NCBI GenBank assembly: GCA_049670505.1
Contig: JBATTK010000013.1
Coordinates: 1 to 64,000, forward strand
Source: JBATTK01 sp049670505
GTDB taxonomy: Bacteria > Bacteroidota > Bacteroidia > Flavobacteriales > Flavobacteriaceae
Length of the DNA stretch: 64,000 bases
Direction: 5' to 3'
The notes beneath the pieces were generated by a model, which did no database searches, had not been told where the DNA came from, and was given only the letters and a program-made list of their open reading frames with translations. Positions 16,813 through 25,653 of the stretch are shown in pieces; within the stretch, counting starts at the first letter, position 1, and the number at the start of each line of letters is the position of its first letter. The position numbers were made by a program, and so were the translations under genes.

Positions 16813-17698
16813 CTTTTTCATAAACTTCAAATTCATTTTCTTTAATAGCTTCATCTATGATTTCGGTTTCCAACCTACGGATATAATCCAACTTTCTTCT
16901 GTTGAGCAGTACTTGTTTTATGGTGGGTTCTATAAAGGCAAGCGGGGCTATATCATTGACGTTTAAAACATTGGTAACCTTCGCCAAATATACTCCTAAT
17001 GCATCCTCTAATTCAAAAAATTGTGATTTTTTTAAGTATCCCTCCTCATTTTCATAGGTCAGCGGTGGGATTTCCGATATGACCCAGGACGCTTTAATCC
17101 AGATAGAATCATTAAAATTAAGTCGCTTGAACTGAACCCCTACGGAATCCAAATAAGCAATATCTTCGGTATTAAACCGTTTCAGTTTCCTAACTACGGT
17201 TTCCTTATCCAAAAACTGTTTGGGCAATTCTATATACCTCAACTGTACCAACTTTTCCTTAAGCTTAAAATTTTCCTGTTCGGCCTCATAGAAACGTTGC
17301 AATTGCGAGCTGCTTATAACGGTATCCTGCCCCTGTTGTATCAATGCTTCTTTATAGGCCCTGGTATACAGATCGGTACGATAGTTCCCCACCAATTCCT
17401 CAAATTCGGCCAGTTTATCCTCCGGTAAGTTAATTTTTGCCTTTGAGAGCAACAACTGCTTAGAGGCCCAATTGTTAATATAATTGGTAACGAAAGATGC
17501 ACTATCCTGTTGGGATATATTATTGCCCAAAAGCGCGGCCACATCTTCCCGATACAGATAGGTATCGCCAACCCTCGCAATAGGTTCCTTATCCTTGGTT
17601 TTTTTGAAAAACGAATCACATGATCCCAAAAAAAGTAATAGGACAATGCTACCTATAAAATATATTGTATTAAAATGGTATCTATTTAAAAAGTGCAT
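16805..17698 (-). CDS. lipoprotein peptidyl-prolyl isomerase (PpiC/SurA-like)
   Basis: A 297-residue lipoprotein with a signal peptide ending in LFLGSC. The early EPIARVGDTYLYREDVAALL stretch is the SurA/PrsA N-terminal pattern and the helices that follow fit the chaperone domain. A clear parvulin core is hard to see, so it may be a catalytically weak chaperone subunit. It is the first gene of the three-gene operon with the SurA-like protein and MoxR and overlaps the next gene by a few bases. Likely a periplasmic chaperone for outer-membrane proteins. Confidence 0.75.
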   Translation of the reverse strand: MHFLNRYHFNTIYFIGSIVLLLFLGSCDSFFKKTKDKEPIARVGDTYLYREDVAALLGNNISQQDSASFVTNYINNWASKQLLLSKAKINLPEDKLAEFEELVGNYRTDLYTRAYKEALIQQGQDTVISSSQLQRFYEAEQENFKLKEKLVQLRYIELPKQFLDKETVVRKLKRFNTEDIAYLDSVGVQFKRLNFNDSIWIKASWVISEIPPLTYENEEGYLKKSQFFELEDALGVYLAKVTNVLNVNDIAPLAFIEPTIKQVLLNRRKLDYIRRLETEIIDEAIKENEFEVYEKDE

Positions 17699-17813
17699 TC
17701 CGCAAAAATAACAATTACATCAAGTTAGACAAGAGTTATGGGAACTGATTAACACATTTAAATAGTATAGAAAACCTATAATTTGCTACATTAGTACAAC
17801 AAACCTAAGCAAA

Positions 17814-18281
17814 ATGAAATATACTACTCAAATTACTATTCATCTGTCCAGAGATGAATTTGTTAAAAAACTGGACAATCCTGAAAACATGAAACACTGG
17901 CAACAGGGATTGGTGAGCTATGAACACCTTTCCGGGACACCCGGCCACGACGGTGCAAAAATGAAATTGCACTATAAAATGGGGAAACGGGAAATGGTTT
18001 TGACCGAGACCATTTTAAAGCGTAATTTCCCGGAGGAGTTCCACGCAACCTATGATACCAAGGGAGTGCATAACATACAACTGAATTATTTTAAGGAGGT
18101 AGGTGAACATACTACACAATGGATTTCAGAATCAGAATTTCAATTTTCCAGTTTTATGATGAAGGTAATGGCATTTCTTATGCCTGGTGCATTTAAAAAG
18201 CAATCCTTAAAATATGCGAAGGACTTTAAAGCCTTTGCTGAAGAAGGAATCTCTGTATTGGATTCCAAGAAGGATAATTAG
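17814..18281 (+). CDS. SRPBCC (START-like) domain protein
   Basis: A 155-residue protein with the helix-grip fold pattern of SRPBCC proteins. It begins YTTQITIHLSRDEFVKKLDNPENMKHW, a signature in which the W closes the first helix, and ends in a long helix (SLKYAKDFKAFAEEGI). Such proteins bind small hydrophobic ligands; the ligand cannot be told from sequence. It is followed 33 bases later by a small conserved protein, and a weak TA-rich promoter precedes it. Confidence 0.75.
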   Translation: MKYTTQITIHLSRDEFVKKLDNPENMKHWQQGLVSYEHLSGTPGHDGAKMKLHYKMGKREMVLTETILKRNFPEEFHATYDTKGVHNIQLNYFKEVGEHTTQWISESEFQFSSFMMKVMAFLMPGAFKKQSLKYAKDFKAFAEEGISVLDSKKDN

Positions 18282-18314
18282 AGAATTATCGTCAGCGATA
18301 CTTAAATTTATAAA

Positions 18315-18557
18315 GTGAACAGAAAGATTAAACTGATTTGGGATTTTAGAGGACCGGATGCCCATAAAATTGCGGAACATCACGAAAAGCATTTAAAGGA
18401 ATACGCTATGACGGAAGAATTGGGATTCCATATCACGGGACACAAAGAAATGAGTGAAACACATAGTATTGCCTATATGGTAGTTGAAGAAAGTATAATG
18501 ATACAGGTACGAGATGCCTTAATACCTCATAGGGGGGAAATCTATGAACATCCATAG
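18315..18557 (+). CDS. small conserved hypothetical protein (80 aa)
   Basis: A GTG start opens an 80-residue protein (MNRKIKLIWDFRGPDAHKIA...). It contains many His and Glu residues (EHHEKHLKEYAM; HITGHKEMSETHSIAYMVVEES). Codon use is like its neighbours and there are no membrane segments. I do not recognise a domain. It lies 33 bases after the SRPBCC gene and is probably co-transcribed. Confidence 0.55.
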   Translation: MNRKIKLIWDFRGPDAHKIAEHHEKHLKEYAMTEELGFHITGHKEMSETHSIAYMVVEESIMIQVRDALIPHRGEIYEHP

Positions 18558-18654
18558 CACTATTAGATTCAATTGCGCCTACTTTTCGGCAGAAACAATT
18601 CGGATAACTTTTTTTGATTCCTAATCATAAATACCCATTAACGCCAAACCAATT

Positions 18655-19794
18655 TTGAAAAAATTATTTCTTCCAGTCATTATATTAGGCATATGCCTAG
18701 GGGCTTGCAGTACACGGGAGGCCGCTACAAATCCTTTGGAAGCCGCATTGGCCTCAACGCATCCGAACATTAAAAGGGTCATGGATAGTATTGAAAAACA
18801 CGAAATACAAATACGGTATACGCATATTACCAGATCTAAGGATAGCGTTGTTTTGAAAGACTATGATTTTCAGATAAACAAGGACAATTATTTTTATCCC
18901 GCCAGTACGGTAAAATTTCCTGTAGCTGTTTTGGCGTTGGAAAAATTAAACGGAATGGATTCCCTGGATAGGAACACTCTTTTCTATGTGGAGGGAGATT
19001 CTGTGGAGACGACCTTTGGACGAGAAATTTCCAAAATACTTGCTGTAAGTGATAATAGTGCCTATAATCGTTTGTTCGAGTTTCTAGGTCAAGATTATAT
19101 CAATGTGCAATTGGCAGAAAAAGGTATTGCCTACATGCGCATTTCCCATCGCCTGTCTACATCCGATGCGGATGACGTAACCACCAAACCTTTGATTGTG
19201 TATGTAAACGATAGCACCACTACTATCTTGGAAAATACCATTAACACTCCCCCAAAGGCATTGTCCCTGAACAAAATAACAAAAGGTATCGGTTTTTATG
19301 ACGGGGATTCCCTGATACGTCAACCGTTCAATTTTAGCCTAAAAAACTACTACCCCATAGATGCACAGCATAATGTGCTAAAACGTATTGTTTTTCCGGA
19401 ACAGTTTTCTAAAGAAGAACAGTTTGATTTGAGCGATGAACAAAGGGAGTTCCTATTGACCGCCATGCATACATTGCCAAAAAAAGTGGGCTATGATCCA
19501 GAAGAATATTATGACAGTTATGTGAAATTTATTATCTATGGGGATAATCATGATAATATCCCCGAGCATATAAAAATATACAACAAAGTGGGCTATGCGT
19601 ATGGTACGTTAACCGACTGCGCTTATATTGTTGATTCCAAAAACGATATCGAATTTATAATAACAGCTACCATTTTGGTAAACGAAGATGGCATTTTTAA
19701 TGATGATGCCTACGAATACGACGACATCGGAATACCCTTTTTGGCAGAATTGGGTAGGGAAATCTACACCTATGAGTTAAATAAAAAAAAGTAA
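18655..19794 (+). CDS. serine hydrolase lipoprotein (class A beta-lactamase fold)
   Basis: A 379-residue lipoprotein with a TTG start and lipobox LGAC (Cys18). The penicilloyl-serine fold is shown by S84-T-V-K87 (YPASTVKFPVAVLALEK), the SDNSAYNRLFEFLG stretch near residue 130, and a KVGYAYGTLTDCAYIV region near 325 in place of KTG. The size is larger than a simple beta-lactamase. It could be a beta-lactamase, a carboxypeptidase or an esterase. The gene is followed 3 bases later by an AHSA1 protein, so they form one unit. Confidence 0.8.
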   Translation: MKKLFLPVIILGICLGACSTREAATNPLEAALASTHPNIKRVMDSIEKHEIQIRYTHITRSKDSVVLKDYDFQINKDNYFYPASTVKFPVAVLALEKLNGMDSLDRNTLFYVEGDSVETTFGREISKILAVSDNSAYNRLFEFLGQDYINVQLAEKGIAYMRISHRLSTSDADDVTTKPLIVYVNDSTTTILENTINTPPKALSLNKITKGIGFYDGDSLIRQPFNFSLKNYYPIDAQHNVLKRIVFPEQFSKEEQFDLSDEQREFLLTAMHTLPKKVGYDPEEYYDSYVKFIIYGDNHDNIPEHIKIYNKVGYAYGTLTDCAYIVDSKNDIEFIITATILVNEDGIFNDDAYEYDDIGIPFLAELGREIYTYELNKKK

Positions 19795-19797
19795 ATC

Positions 19798-20313
19798 ATG
19801 AGTAAATTAACGTTCGACGCCTTTACAAAAAAGATACATATAAAGGCTTCTTTGGAAAAAATGTATTGGTGCTGGGGCACTACGGAAGGAATCACGGCTT
19901 GGTTTTTACGCAAAGCGGCGTATACGGATGGTTCGGGAACTATTCGAAAACCAAATGAAGCCATCCAAAAGGGTGACACATATATATGGGAATGGCACAA
20001 TTGGGACGGACAGGAAAAAGGAGAGGTATTACAGGCCAACGGAAAAGACTTTGTAGCGTTTTCCTTTGCCGGGCAAAGCAAGGTATCCGTTACCTTAACG
20101 GATAAGGGCAGTGCTGTATTATTGACCCTTAAACAATATGAAATTCCTACGGACGATGAAAATAAGCTGAACATCCACTACGGCTGTAGCAATGGATGGA
20201 CTTTTTGGCTCGCCAATCTTAAGGCCTATTTGGAACATGGTATTCTTTTGAACGAAACCGAATTTGATCTACAGGACATTCCTTTGGCCGGATTTGAATT
20301 TGTAAATATGTAA
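19798..20313 (+). CDS. AHSA1/SRPBCC-family protein
   Basis: A 171-residue START-like protein. It has the ASLEKMYWCWGTTEGITAWFL opening and the RKPNEAIQKGDTYIWEWHNW turn, with a C-terminal helix ending in GWTFWLANLKAYLEHG, the standard AHSA1-type closing helix. These proteins bind lipids or act as Hsp90 co-chaperone relatives; the ligand is unknown. It lies 3 bases behind the serine hydrolase. Confidence 0.8.
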   Translation: MSKLTFDAFTKKIHIKASLEKMYWCWGTTEGITAWFLRKAAYTDGSGTIRKPNEAIQKGDTYIWEWHNWDGQEKGEVLQANGKDFVAFSFAGQSKVSVTLTDKGSAVLLTLKQYEIPTDDENKLNIHYGCSNGWTFWLANLKAYLEHGILLNETEFDLQDIPLAGFEFVNM

Positions 20314-20441
20314 AGGATATTTATTTAAAGCTAAAGGACATAGCTATACATCTTTTACCCTATTATTCCTGAGATATGGTATGAGGATAGGTTTTGTAGC
20401 TATATAAACGAGTTAGCTATCATTTAAAAAACATTAAACCA

Positions 20442-20474
20442 TTTGATTGAATGTTAAATATTTATTTATCTTTA
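20442..20474 (+). promoter_or_regulatory. putative promoter of the NTF2-like gene
   Basis: TTTG (20442-20445), 21 bases, then TATCTTTA (20467-20474), seven of eight matches to TAnnTTTG. The start codon at 20499 is 25 bases downstream. Confidence 0.5.
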
Positions 20475-20498
20475 TACCATATTTTAAACGTAAAGAAA

Positions 20499-20906
20499 AT
20501 GGATAATTTAACTGACAAAGAAAAAAAGAACATCGAAGTAATCGGAAGGCTTCTACAGGGATTTACATCGGGCAATACGGATCAAGTAGATGAGTTGATT
20601 CACGATGACTTTGTAAATCACAACGCACCGGAAGGCGCAAAGGATAAACAAGGTTTCAAAGAAATAATCAAAATGGTGCATGGAACATTCTCACAATTCG
20701 ATGAATTAGACCTTAAACCCCAAATACTTTTCGCTAAAGATGACCAAGTAGCATTAATGGATACCGGTGCTGGAAAATTCAAAGGAAAATCGTATAGACA
20801 CAATGACATTCACATTTTCAAAATGAAAGATGGACAATTATTTGAACATTGGAATTCATTTAATTTACCTTGCCAACGAGATGCACTAATGAATTTAATG
20901 AAATAA
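20499..20906 (+). CDS. NTF2-like / SnoaL-like protein
   Basis: A 135-residue protein from the ATG at 20499. An earlier in-frame ATG at 20451 would place its first codons over the promoter boxes, so 20499 is preferred. The pattern IEVIGRLLQGFTSGNTDQVDELIHDDFVNHNAPEGAKDKQGFKEI, followed by LMDTGAGKFKGKSYRHNDIHIFKMKDGQLFEHWNSF, is that of the SnoaL-like cone fold (polyketide cyclase or ester cyclase relatives). The function is unassigned. It starts an AT-rich group of five genes. Confidence 0.75.
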   Translation: MDNLTDKEKKNIEVIGRLLQGFTSGNTDQVDELIHDDFVNHNAPEGAKDKQGFKEIIKMVHGTFSQFDELDLKPQILFAKDDQVALMDTGAGKFKGKSYRHNDIHIFKMKDGQLFEHWNSFNLPCQRDALMNLMK

Positions 20907-20916
20907 ATTTACAATA

Positions 20917-21228
20917 ATGAAAGCGATAAAAGTACAATACACAGTAAAACCAGAGTATACAGAAGAAAATAAGAAGAATATCCAAAGAGTAATGGATGTT
21001 TTAAAAGCCAAGCCAATAGAAGGCATGCAATATTCGTCCTTTACAGATGAAGAAAGTCCCAACACTTTTATCCATATAAATATGGCTAAAGATGATGAAA
21101 TAATGGGTAAATTAAATGGATTGCAAGAATTTAAGGATTTTCAACAAGCCCTAAAAGCTAGTCAGCCATTATCACCACCAAAAGCTACAAAACTGAAAAT
21201 GGTGGGCTTTGGATTTGATATGCAATAA
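20917..21228 (+). CDS. ferredoxin-fold (antibiotic-monooxygenase-like) protein
   Basis: A 103-residue protein. The opening IKVQYTVKPEYTEENKKNIQRVMDVLKA and the FIHINMAKDDEIMGKLNGLQEFKDFQQAL helix fit the dimeric alpha-beta barrel of ABM-like proteins. No catalytic residue can be named. It follows the SnoaL-like gene by 10 bases. Confidence 0.55.
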   Translation: MKAIKVQYTVKPEYTEENKKNIQRVMDVLKAKPIEGMQYSSFTDEESPNTFIHINMAKDDEIMGKLNGLQEFKDFQQALKASQPLSPPKATKLKMVGFGFDMQ

Positions 21229-21240
21229 AATCCTTTAAAA

Positions 21241-21561
21241 ATGGAAAAAGTATTTTCAGCACTTGCGGACAACAACAGAAGGAAAATTATCGAACTACTT
21301 CACAAAGAAGATTCCACTTTGCTGGAATTATCAGAAAAATTCCCTGTTTCGTTTCAAGCCTTGAGCAAGCATATCAAGATTTTGGAAAGCGCTGAAATTA
21401 TTACCAAAAAGAAAAAAGGAAAATATCGGGTTATATCACTAAACAGAAGTTCACTCAAGTCATCTCTTAAGTGGATTTCTTATTATTCTTCCTTTTGGAA
21501 CGAATCTTTTGATAAATTGGAAGAGCAAATTCATAGAGAAAATATAAATGACAACAAATAA
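21241..21561 (+). CDS. ArsR-family transcriptional regulator
   Basis: A 106-residue winged-helix protein. The opening MEKVFSALADNNRRKIIELL is the classic ArsR signature, with recognition helix SFQALSKHIKILESAEII. No metal-binding Cys or His cluster is seen, so it is not a metal sensor of the classic type. ArsR members of this short kind often pair with AHSA1 proteins; the next gene is one and overlaps it by 14 bases. Confidence 0.88.
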   Translation: MEKVFSALADNNRRKIIELLHKEDSTLLELSEKFPVSFQALSKHIKILESAEIITKKKKGKYRVISLNRSSLKSSLKWISYYSSFWNESFDKLEEQIHRENINDNK

Positions 21562-22003
21562 CATCGTATATGTGACTCGGCAATTTAATTGTTCTATAAA
21601 CACTCTCTTCAAATGGATTGTAGAGCCAAGTCTTATTTCGAAATGGTTTGGCCCAAAGCATTTGTCAATAGGCAACGTTCAAAGTGATTTTAAAATAGGT
21701 GGGCACTATGAAATTGAACTTCTAAAACCTGATGCTAACTGTTTTTTTATTGGTGGTATTTATCTTGAAATTGACGAACCAAACCATATTAAATTTAGTT
21801 TTGTTTATAATGGATTGGATAAAGTACCACCTGAAAGCACGGTCCAAATATCACTTAAAGAAATAAGTCCCTTTTATACAGAATTAACACTCATTCAAAA
21901 ATTTGAAACCGTTCCTTCCGATATGGAAAGCAGGACAAAAGCGTGGGGAAATATGTTCCAGAAATTGACGGATGGAATAAAAACGGTAACTAACGATGCA
22001 TAA
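21548..22003 (+). CDS. AHSA1/SRPBCC-family protein paired with ArsR
   Basis: A 151-residue START-like protein: opening IVYVTRQFNCSINTLFKWIVEPSLISKWFGPKH, the GGHYEIEL turn, and the closing helix MESRTKAWGNMFQKLTDGI. WFGP is the usual AHSA1 motif. It overlaps the ArsR gene by 14 bases, so translation is coupled. In known pairs the AHSA1 protein may bind an inducing ligand or be the regulated output; the role here is open. Confidence 0.82.
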   Translation: MTTNNIVYVTRQFNCSINTLFKWIVEPSLISKWFGPKHLSIGNVQSDFKIGGHYEIELLKPDANCFFIGGIYLEIDEPNHIKFSFVYNGLDKVPPESTVQISLKEISPFYTELTLIQKFETVPSDMESRTKAWGNMFQKLTDGIKTVTNDA

Positions 22004-22021
22004 AAGCCATAGTCGGGAAAA

Positions 22022-22065
22022 GCCAACGCTCGCAACAAACTACGGTTCTTATGCAGAACGTTGGC
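22022..22065. repeat. inverted repeat GCCAACG...CGTTGGC
   Basis: GCCAACG (22022-22028) and CGTTGGC (22059-22065) are perfect inverted repeats around a 30-base centre. The element lies between the AHSA1 stop and the AraC start and reads through an upstream extension of the AraC frame, which argues that this extension is not coding. Confidence 0.65.
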
Positions 22066-22079
22066 AATACATACAAATA

Positions 22080-22391
22080 ATGGCTAATACTAAATTAAAT
22101 CCAAAAGTGTATATGTATAAACGCATTGTAGAAGCTCAACTATACATTGATAGTCATTACAAGGAAAATATTGACCTAAACAACATTTCCAACCAAGCGA
22201 ATTTTTCAAAATATCATTTTTTGAGACTTTTTAAAAACGCATTTGGAACATCCCCACACCAATATCTCACGGATAAAAGAATATCTGCGGCTAAGAAGTT
22301 ACTCAAAGAAAACCATTCAGTTAGTGCTGTTTGTTTTAAAGTTGGATTTGAAAGTATTCCTTCTTTTGTTACTTTATTCAAAAAAATATGA
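22080..22391 (+). CDS. short AraC-family DNA-binding protein
   Basis: A 103-residue protein made almost only of the AraC double helix-turn-helix: VEAQLYIDSHYKENIDLNNISNQANFSKYHFLRLFKNAFGTSPHQYL then KKLLKENHSVSAVCFKVGFESIPSFVTLFKK. The ATG at 22080 is chosen because the frame upstream to 21996 runs through the inverted repeat. There is no sensing domain, so it could respond only through abundance or a partner. It overlaps the next gene (ATGA, 4 bases). Confidence 0.82.
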   Translation: MANTKLNPKVYMYKRIVEAQLYIDSHYKENIDLNNISNQANFSKYHFLRLFKNAFGTSPHQYLTDKRISAAKKLLKENHSVSAVCFKVGFESIPSFVTLFKKI

Positions 22392-23311
22392 ACAGTTTGA
22401 TATTTATAATTACAATAAGTATACTTCTTTTTCAGAATACACTCATTTTGGCACAAAATGATAGCGAAATAGATGTCTTTATGTTTGAGCCAAAAAATGT
22501 TTCTACGGATTCCGTTGAATATTCTTCTTCATTTTCATCATCCGGAACGGAAATGTATTTTACTAGAAGTAATGGTAAATGGGGCACAGGAAACGGGAAA
22601 AGCTCTATATACTATTCCGTTAAAAAGAACGGCAGATGGTCAGCTCCCGAAAAGGCTTCATTTTCAGGTCGGTTTAACGATAGTGCCCCTTACCTAAGCA
22701 CAGACGGACACACCTTATATTTCATTTCCGAAAGACCTTCTAAAGGCATCCAAATTTCCGCGGATATCTGGGTAGTAAAAAAAGATGGGATAGGGAAATG
22801 GGGCGACCCCGTTAGATTGAGTACCCCTCTTAATTCCGAATATAGGGAGTATAGCCCCCGTACAGATACCATCGGGAATCTCTATTTTGCCTCCGACAGA
22901 CCAAACGGATATGGCCAAGGGGATTTATATATGGCCAAAATGGAAAATGGGTCATTTAAGGCACCGGTCAATTTGGGCAATGTTATTAATACGGAAAAAG
23001 GAGAATGGAATTTAGAAATCAACGGAGATGGCAACCTGATTATTTTTGAAGCTTCCGATAGAAAAGAGAATATTTCTTCCTATGGTGATCTTTACATAAG
23101 TTTTAAATCGGATAACAAATGGTCCATTCCTCAAAATATAAAGGAATTGAATACGTCCGGAAGCGACCTCTATCCGCACTTAACAAACCATGGAAGTACT
23201 CTTTTCTTTACAAGTAGTGACAGTCTCAAAAGTATAGATACCAATATCTATTTTACAGAATTCGCAAGTATTTATAAAAAGTATAAAAAGCGCGCAATTT
23301 TTTCAAAATAG
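22388..23311 (+). CDS. secreted PD40-repeat beta-propeller protein
   Basis: A 307-residue protein with a signal peptide (residues 1-22, cut after ILAQ). Repeats of the PD40/TolB-propeller type follow: GTEMYFTRSNG, SAPYLSTDGHTLYFISERPS, SPRTDTIGNLYFASDRPNGYGQGDLYMAK, and SDLYPHLTNHGSTLFFTSSD. The function is unknown; relatives bind protein or sugar partners at the envelope. It overlaps the AraC gene by 4 bases, unusual for a regulator and a secreted protein, which suggests they are one unit. Confidence 0.75.
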   Translation: MNSLIFIITISILLFQNTLILAQNDSEIDVFMFEPKNVSTDSVEYSSSFSSSGTEMYFTRSNGKWGTGNGKSSIYYSVKKNGRWSAPEKASFSGRFNDSAPYLSTDGHTLYFISERPSKGIQISADIWVVKKDGIGKWGDPVRLSTPLNSEYREYSPRTDTIGNLYFASDRPNGYGQGDLYMAKMENGSFKAPVNLGNVINTEKGEWNLEINGDGNLIIFEASDRKENISSYGDLYISFKSDNKWSIPQNIKELNTSGSDLYPHLTNHGSTLFFTSSDSLKSIDTNIYFTEFASIYKKYKKRAIFSK

Positions 23312-23379
23312 TACAGTAAAACCTTCTGTCTATGAGGTCTAACGTAATAAAATGCTGCGCGCAAACTAAAATATACCAC

Positions 23380-24375
23380 ATGAAAATGCCAATTCTTCCT
23401 TTTTTGACATTACTACTCTTCATCAGCTGTAAAATTGATAATAAGGGCAAAACAACTTTTGAACACGATATTGTAAACGGTTCAAGGCCATGGACAAGTG
23501 ATCGTTTTGAGTCCGGGGAAGAGGATTTTACTTTCGCTATAATTTCCGATTTAAATGGAGGCGAACGTGAAGGGGTATACAGCACGGCTGTGGCTCAATT
23601 AAATAGACTAGACCCAACTTTCGTGCTGAGTGTTGGAGATTTAATAGATGGCGGAACCGAAGATTCCTTGCAACTAGCAAAAGAATGGGACTCTTTTGAT
23701 AAAAGAACTTCCAAATTACACATGCCCTTCTTTTATTTAGGCGGAAACCATGACCTTACCAACCCAAAGATGCGTGAATTCTGGAAAAATAGATTTGGGC
23801 CCCGTTATTACCATTTTTTGTACGAGGATGTACTATTCCTAATGATGGATTCCGAAGATTTTGAGGAAAAAAGGATGCTGGAAATCTACCATGCCAGGAA
23901 TAAAGCTATCAAAATCATTAAAGGTGAGATGGAGGGTACCTATGAAGATTCAGACTATTATAAGATGACGGAACGAACGGTGGGCGGAATGAGCGGTGAT
24001 CAATTGGAATACTTTACAGCTATACTTCAAAAATACCCAACGGTAAAATGGACTTTTGTTTTGATGCATAAGCCCCTCTGGATGAGAGCTGATGAAAAAG
24101 GCCTCGGTAAACTGGAAATGGTATTGGCGGACCGCCCATATACGGTGATCAATGGTCATTTTCATTCATTTTCGCATCGCATACGAAAAGGTAGGAACTA
24201 CACTATATTAGGAACTACGGGAGGTAGTCAAAATGCTTTGGACTCCTTGGCTTTTGACCATATTACCTTGGTGAGAATGGCAAAAGAACCTGTAATTACA
24301 CATTTAAAAATGGAAGGTATTTTAGATGAAACAGGCAACGTACCCAACAAGGGCATAAGTGTATCTAAACAATGA
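23380..24375 (+). CDS. metallophosphoesterase lipoprotein
   Basis: A 331-residue lipoprotein from the ATG at 23380 (MKMPILPFLTLLLFISC). An earlier in-frame ATG at 23332 would spoil the signal peptide. The calcineurin-like motifs are FAIISDLNGG (first metal motif with N in place of H), VLSVGDLIDGG, YLGGNHDLTN, LMHKPLW and VINGHFHSF. So four motifs are standard and the first is DxN rather than DxH, as in a minority of the family. Phosphodiester or phosphomonoester substrate unknown. Confidence 0.85.
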   Translation: MKMPILPFLTLLLFISCKIDNKGKTTFEHDIVNGSRPWTSDRFESGEEDFTFAIISDLNGGEREGVYSTAVAQLNRLDPTFVLSVGDLIDGGTEDSLQLAKEWDSFDKRTSKLHMPFFYLGGNHDLTNPKMREFWKNRFGPRYYHFLYEDVLFLMMDSEDFEEKRMLEIYHARNKAIKIIKGEMEGTYEDSDYYKMTERTVGGMSGDQLEYFTAILQKYPTVKWTFVLMHKPLWMRADEKGLGKLEMVLADRPYTVINGHFHSFSHRIRKGRNYTILGTTGGSQNALDSLAFDHITLVRMAKEPVITHLKMEGILDETGNVPNKGISVSKQ

Positions 24376-24502
24376 GTTTTTTGATAATTAGGTAGGCTCC
24401 TAGGGTTTATGCAGATTCCCACTACTCATTGTGCATTCCATTGACATCCATTATAATCCATAGTGGCCAATGATAAAATCCCTTAAAATAATTGGAACGG
24501 AA

Positions 24503-25420
24503 TTACTTTTTAAAAAAACTGGTTTTATACGCTAGTCCTATTTGCTTTTCCATAAGTAACACCTCTGGTTTATCCTTTCTTAAACCAACTTGCCAATCAT
24601 TGAAAATTTCCCAATCGTCATTGACAAAAATTGGATCCCCATATTGATCGATCAAAGCTTTTCGGATCCTATCTTCTTCCCCTTTTGCGGTTAAAATCCA
24701 TACCACATTAAGTTTATTATCTCCAAAACGCGCTTCAATTTTTCTTGGAAACCCTAAATAATCGACACCAAAGCAGTTTATTTGAATTTGGGCATTGGGA
24801 TCGGTTCCATCCAACGTTTCGGTATTCGTAAAATCACTATTGGTTTCAAGCAAAGGTTTTATTTCATCCATGGATTTACCCATTTTAAGAAATGCCGGTA
24901 TTTTATCGGAATGATTGGATTCTACGTTTGTGCTATGGTTGGGATTTAGATATGGATTTTCCCAAGTGAACAAATTAGTATGCATTGCTTCTTTGTTCAT
25001 TATCCAAGCGATATCCTTTTTCTTATTTAAGAACAATTTATCCGTAACATAGACCTCATAATCCATATATGTTCTAGCAGTATCGTTACGTTTACCTGTT
25101 AAAGTTTCAAATACGTTTCCTCTTGCTTCAATATATGCAAGTTTGTTATCTGCAAAAGTAAATACGGCACTATGGATCATTCCATTTTCCGTTTTTACTT
25201 TTGAGCAGATTAAATGTGCTTCTTTTGTTTCGGCTAACGGAAAACTGGGCTTATCAATGGAGATGATATTTGAAGTTTTGGATATACCGTTTAATTTCTG
25301 GGCTACCGTTTCCAAAGACTCTTCCAACCGAATTCCATTAAATATGGATTCAGCCTGTGCAGAAAGTACAATAGGGAGCAGGAAGAGGAGGAGAGTTATC
25401 GGATTTTTGTTTAATTTCAT
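24503..25420 (-). CDS. secreted protein of unknown function
   Basis: A 305-residue protein with a signal peptide (cut around LSAQA). The remainder is soluble, with a central segment rich in Asn, Asp and Thr. I do not recognise a domain. Two stretches resemble each other in layout (KTSNIISIDKPSFPLAET and the later MDEIKPLLETNSDFTNTETL), but they are not clear repeats. It is alone and convergent with the phosphoesterase gene. Confidence 0.6.
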   Translation of the reverse strand: MKLNKNPITLLLFLLPIVLSAQAESIFNGIRLEESLETVAQKLNGISKTSNIISIDKPSFPLAETKEAHLICSKVKTENGMIHSAVFTFADNKLAYIEARGNVFETLTGKRNDTARTYMDYEVYVTDKLFLNKKKDIAWIMNKEAMHTNLFTWENPYLNPNHSTNVESNHSDKIPAFLKMGKSMDEIKPLLETNSDFTNTETLDGTDPNAQIQINCFGVDYLGFPRKIEARFGDNKLNVVWILTAKGEEDRIRKALIDQYGDPIFVNDDWEIFNDWQVGLRKDKPEVLLMEKQIGLAYKTSFFKK

Positions 25421-25653
25421 GAGGGTTAAATTTGATTGATTTTTTTATAAAGATTACTATTTGACGCTATTGTTACAGTATTTAACATAAAACCACTCAA
25501 CAAAGGATTCTTTACCAATTAATTATCGGGAAATATGTTTTGAAAACGTAAGGAATTATACCTGTCGAAAAATGACGAAAGACAGATAACGCTTGTCATC
25601 GTCCGGTCAGCACTTTTACAAAAATCCGAATGGGGTTTAACCAAAAAAAATAG

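Noticed and set aside
22022..22065. Integron attC site
   Set aside because: The core is one base short of GTTRRRY/RYYYAAC and no integrase or other attC site is seen.
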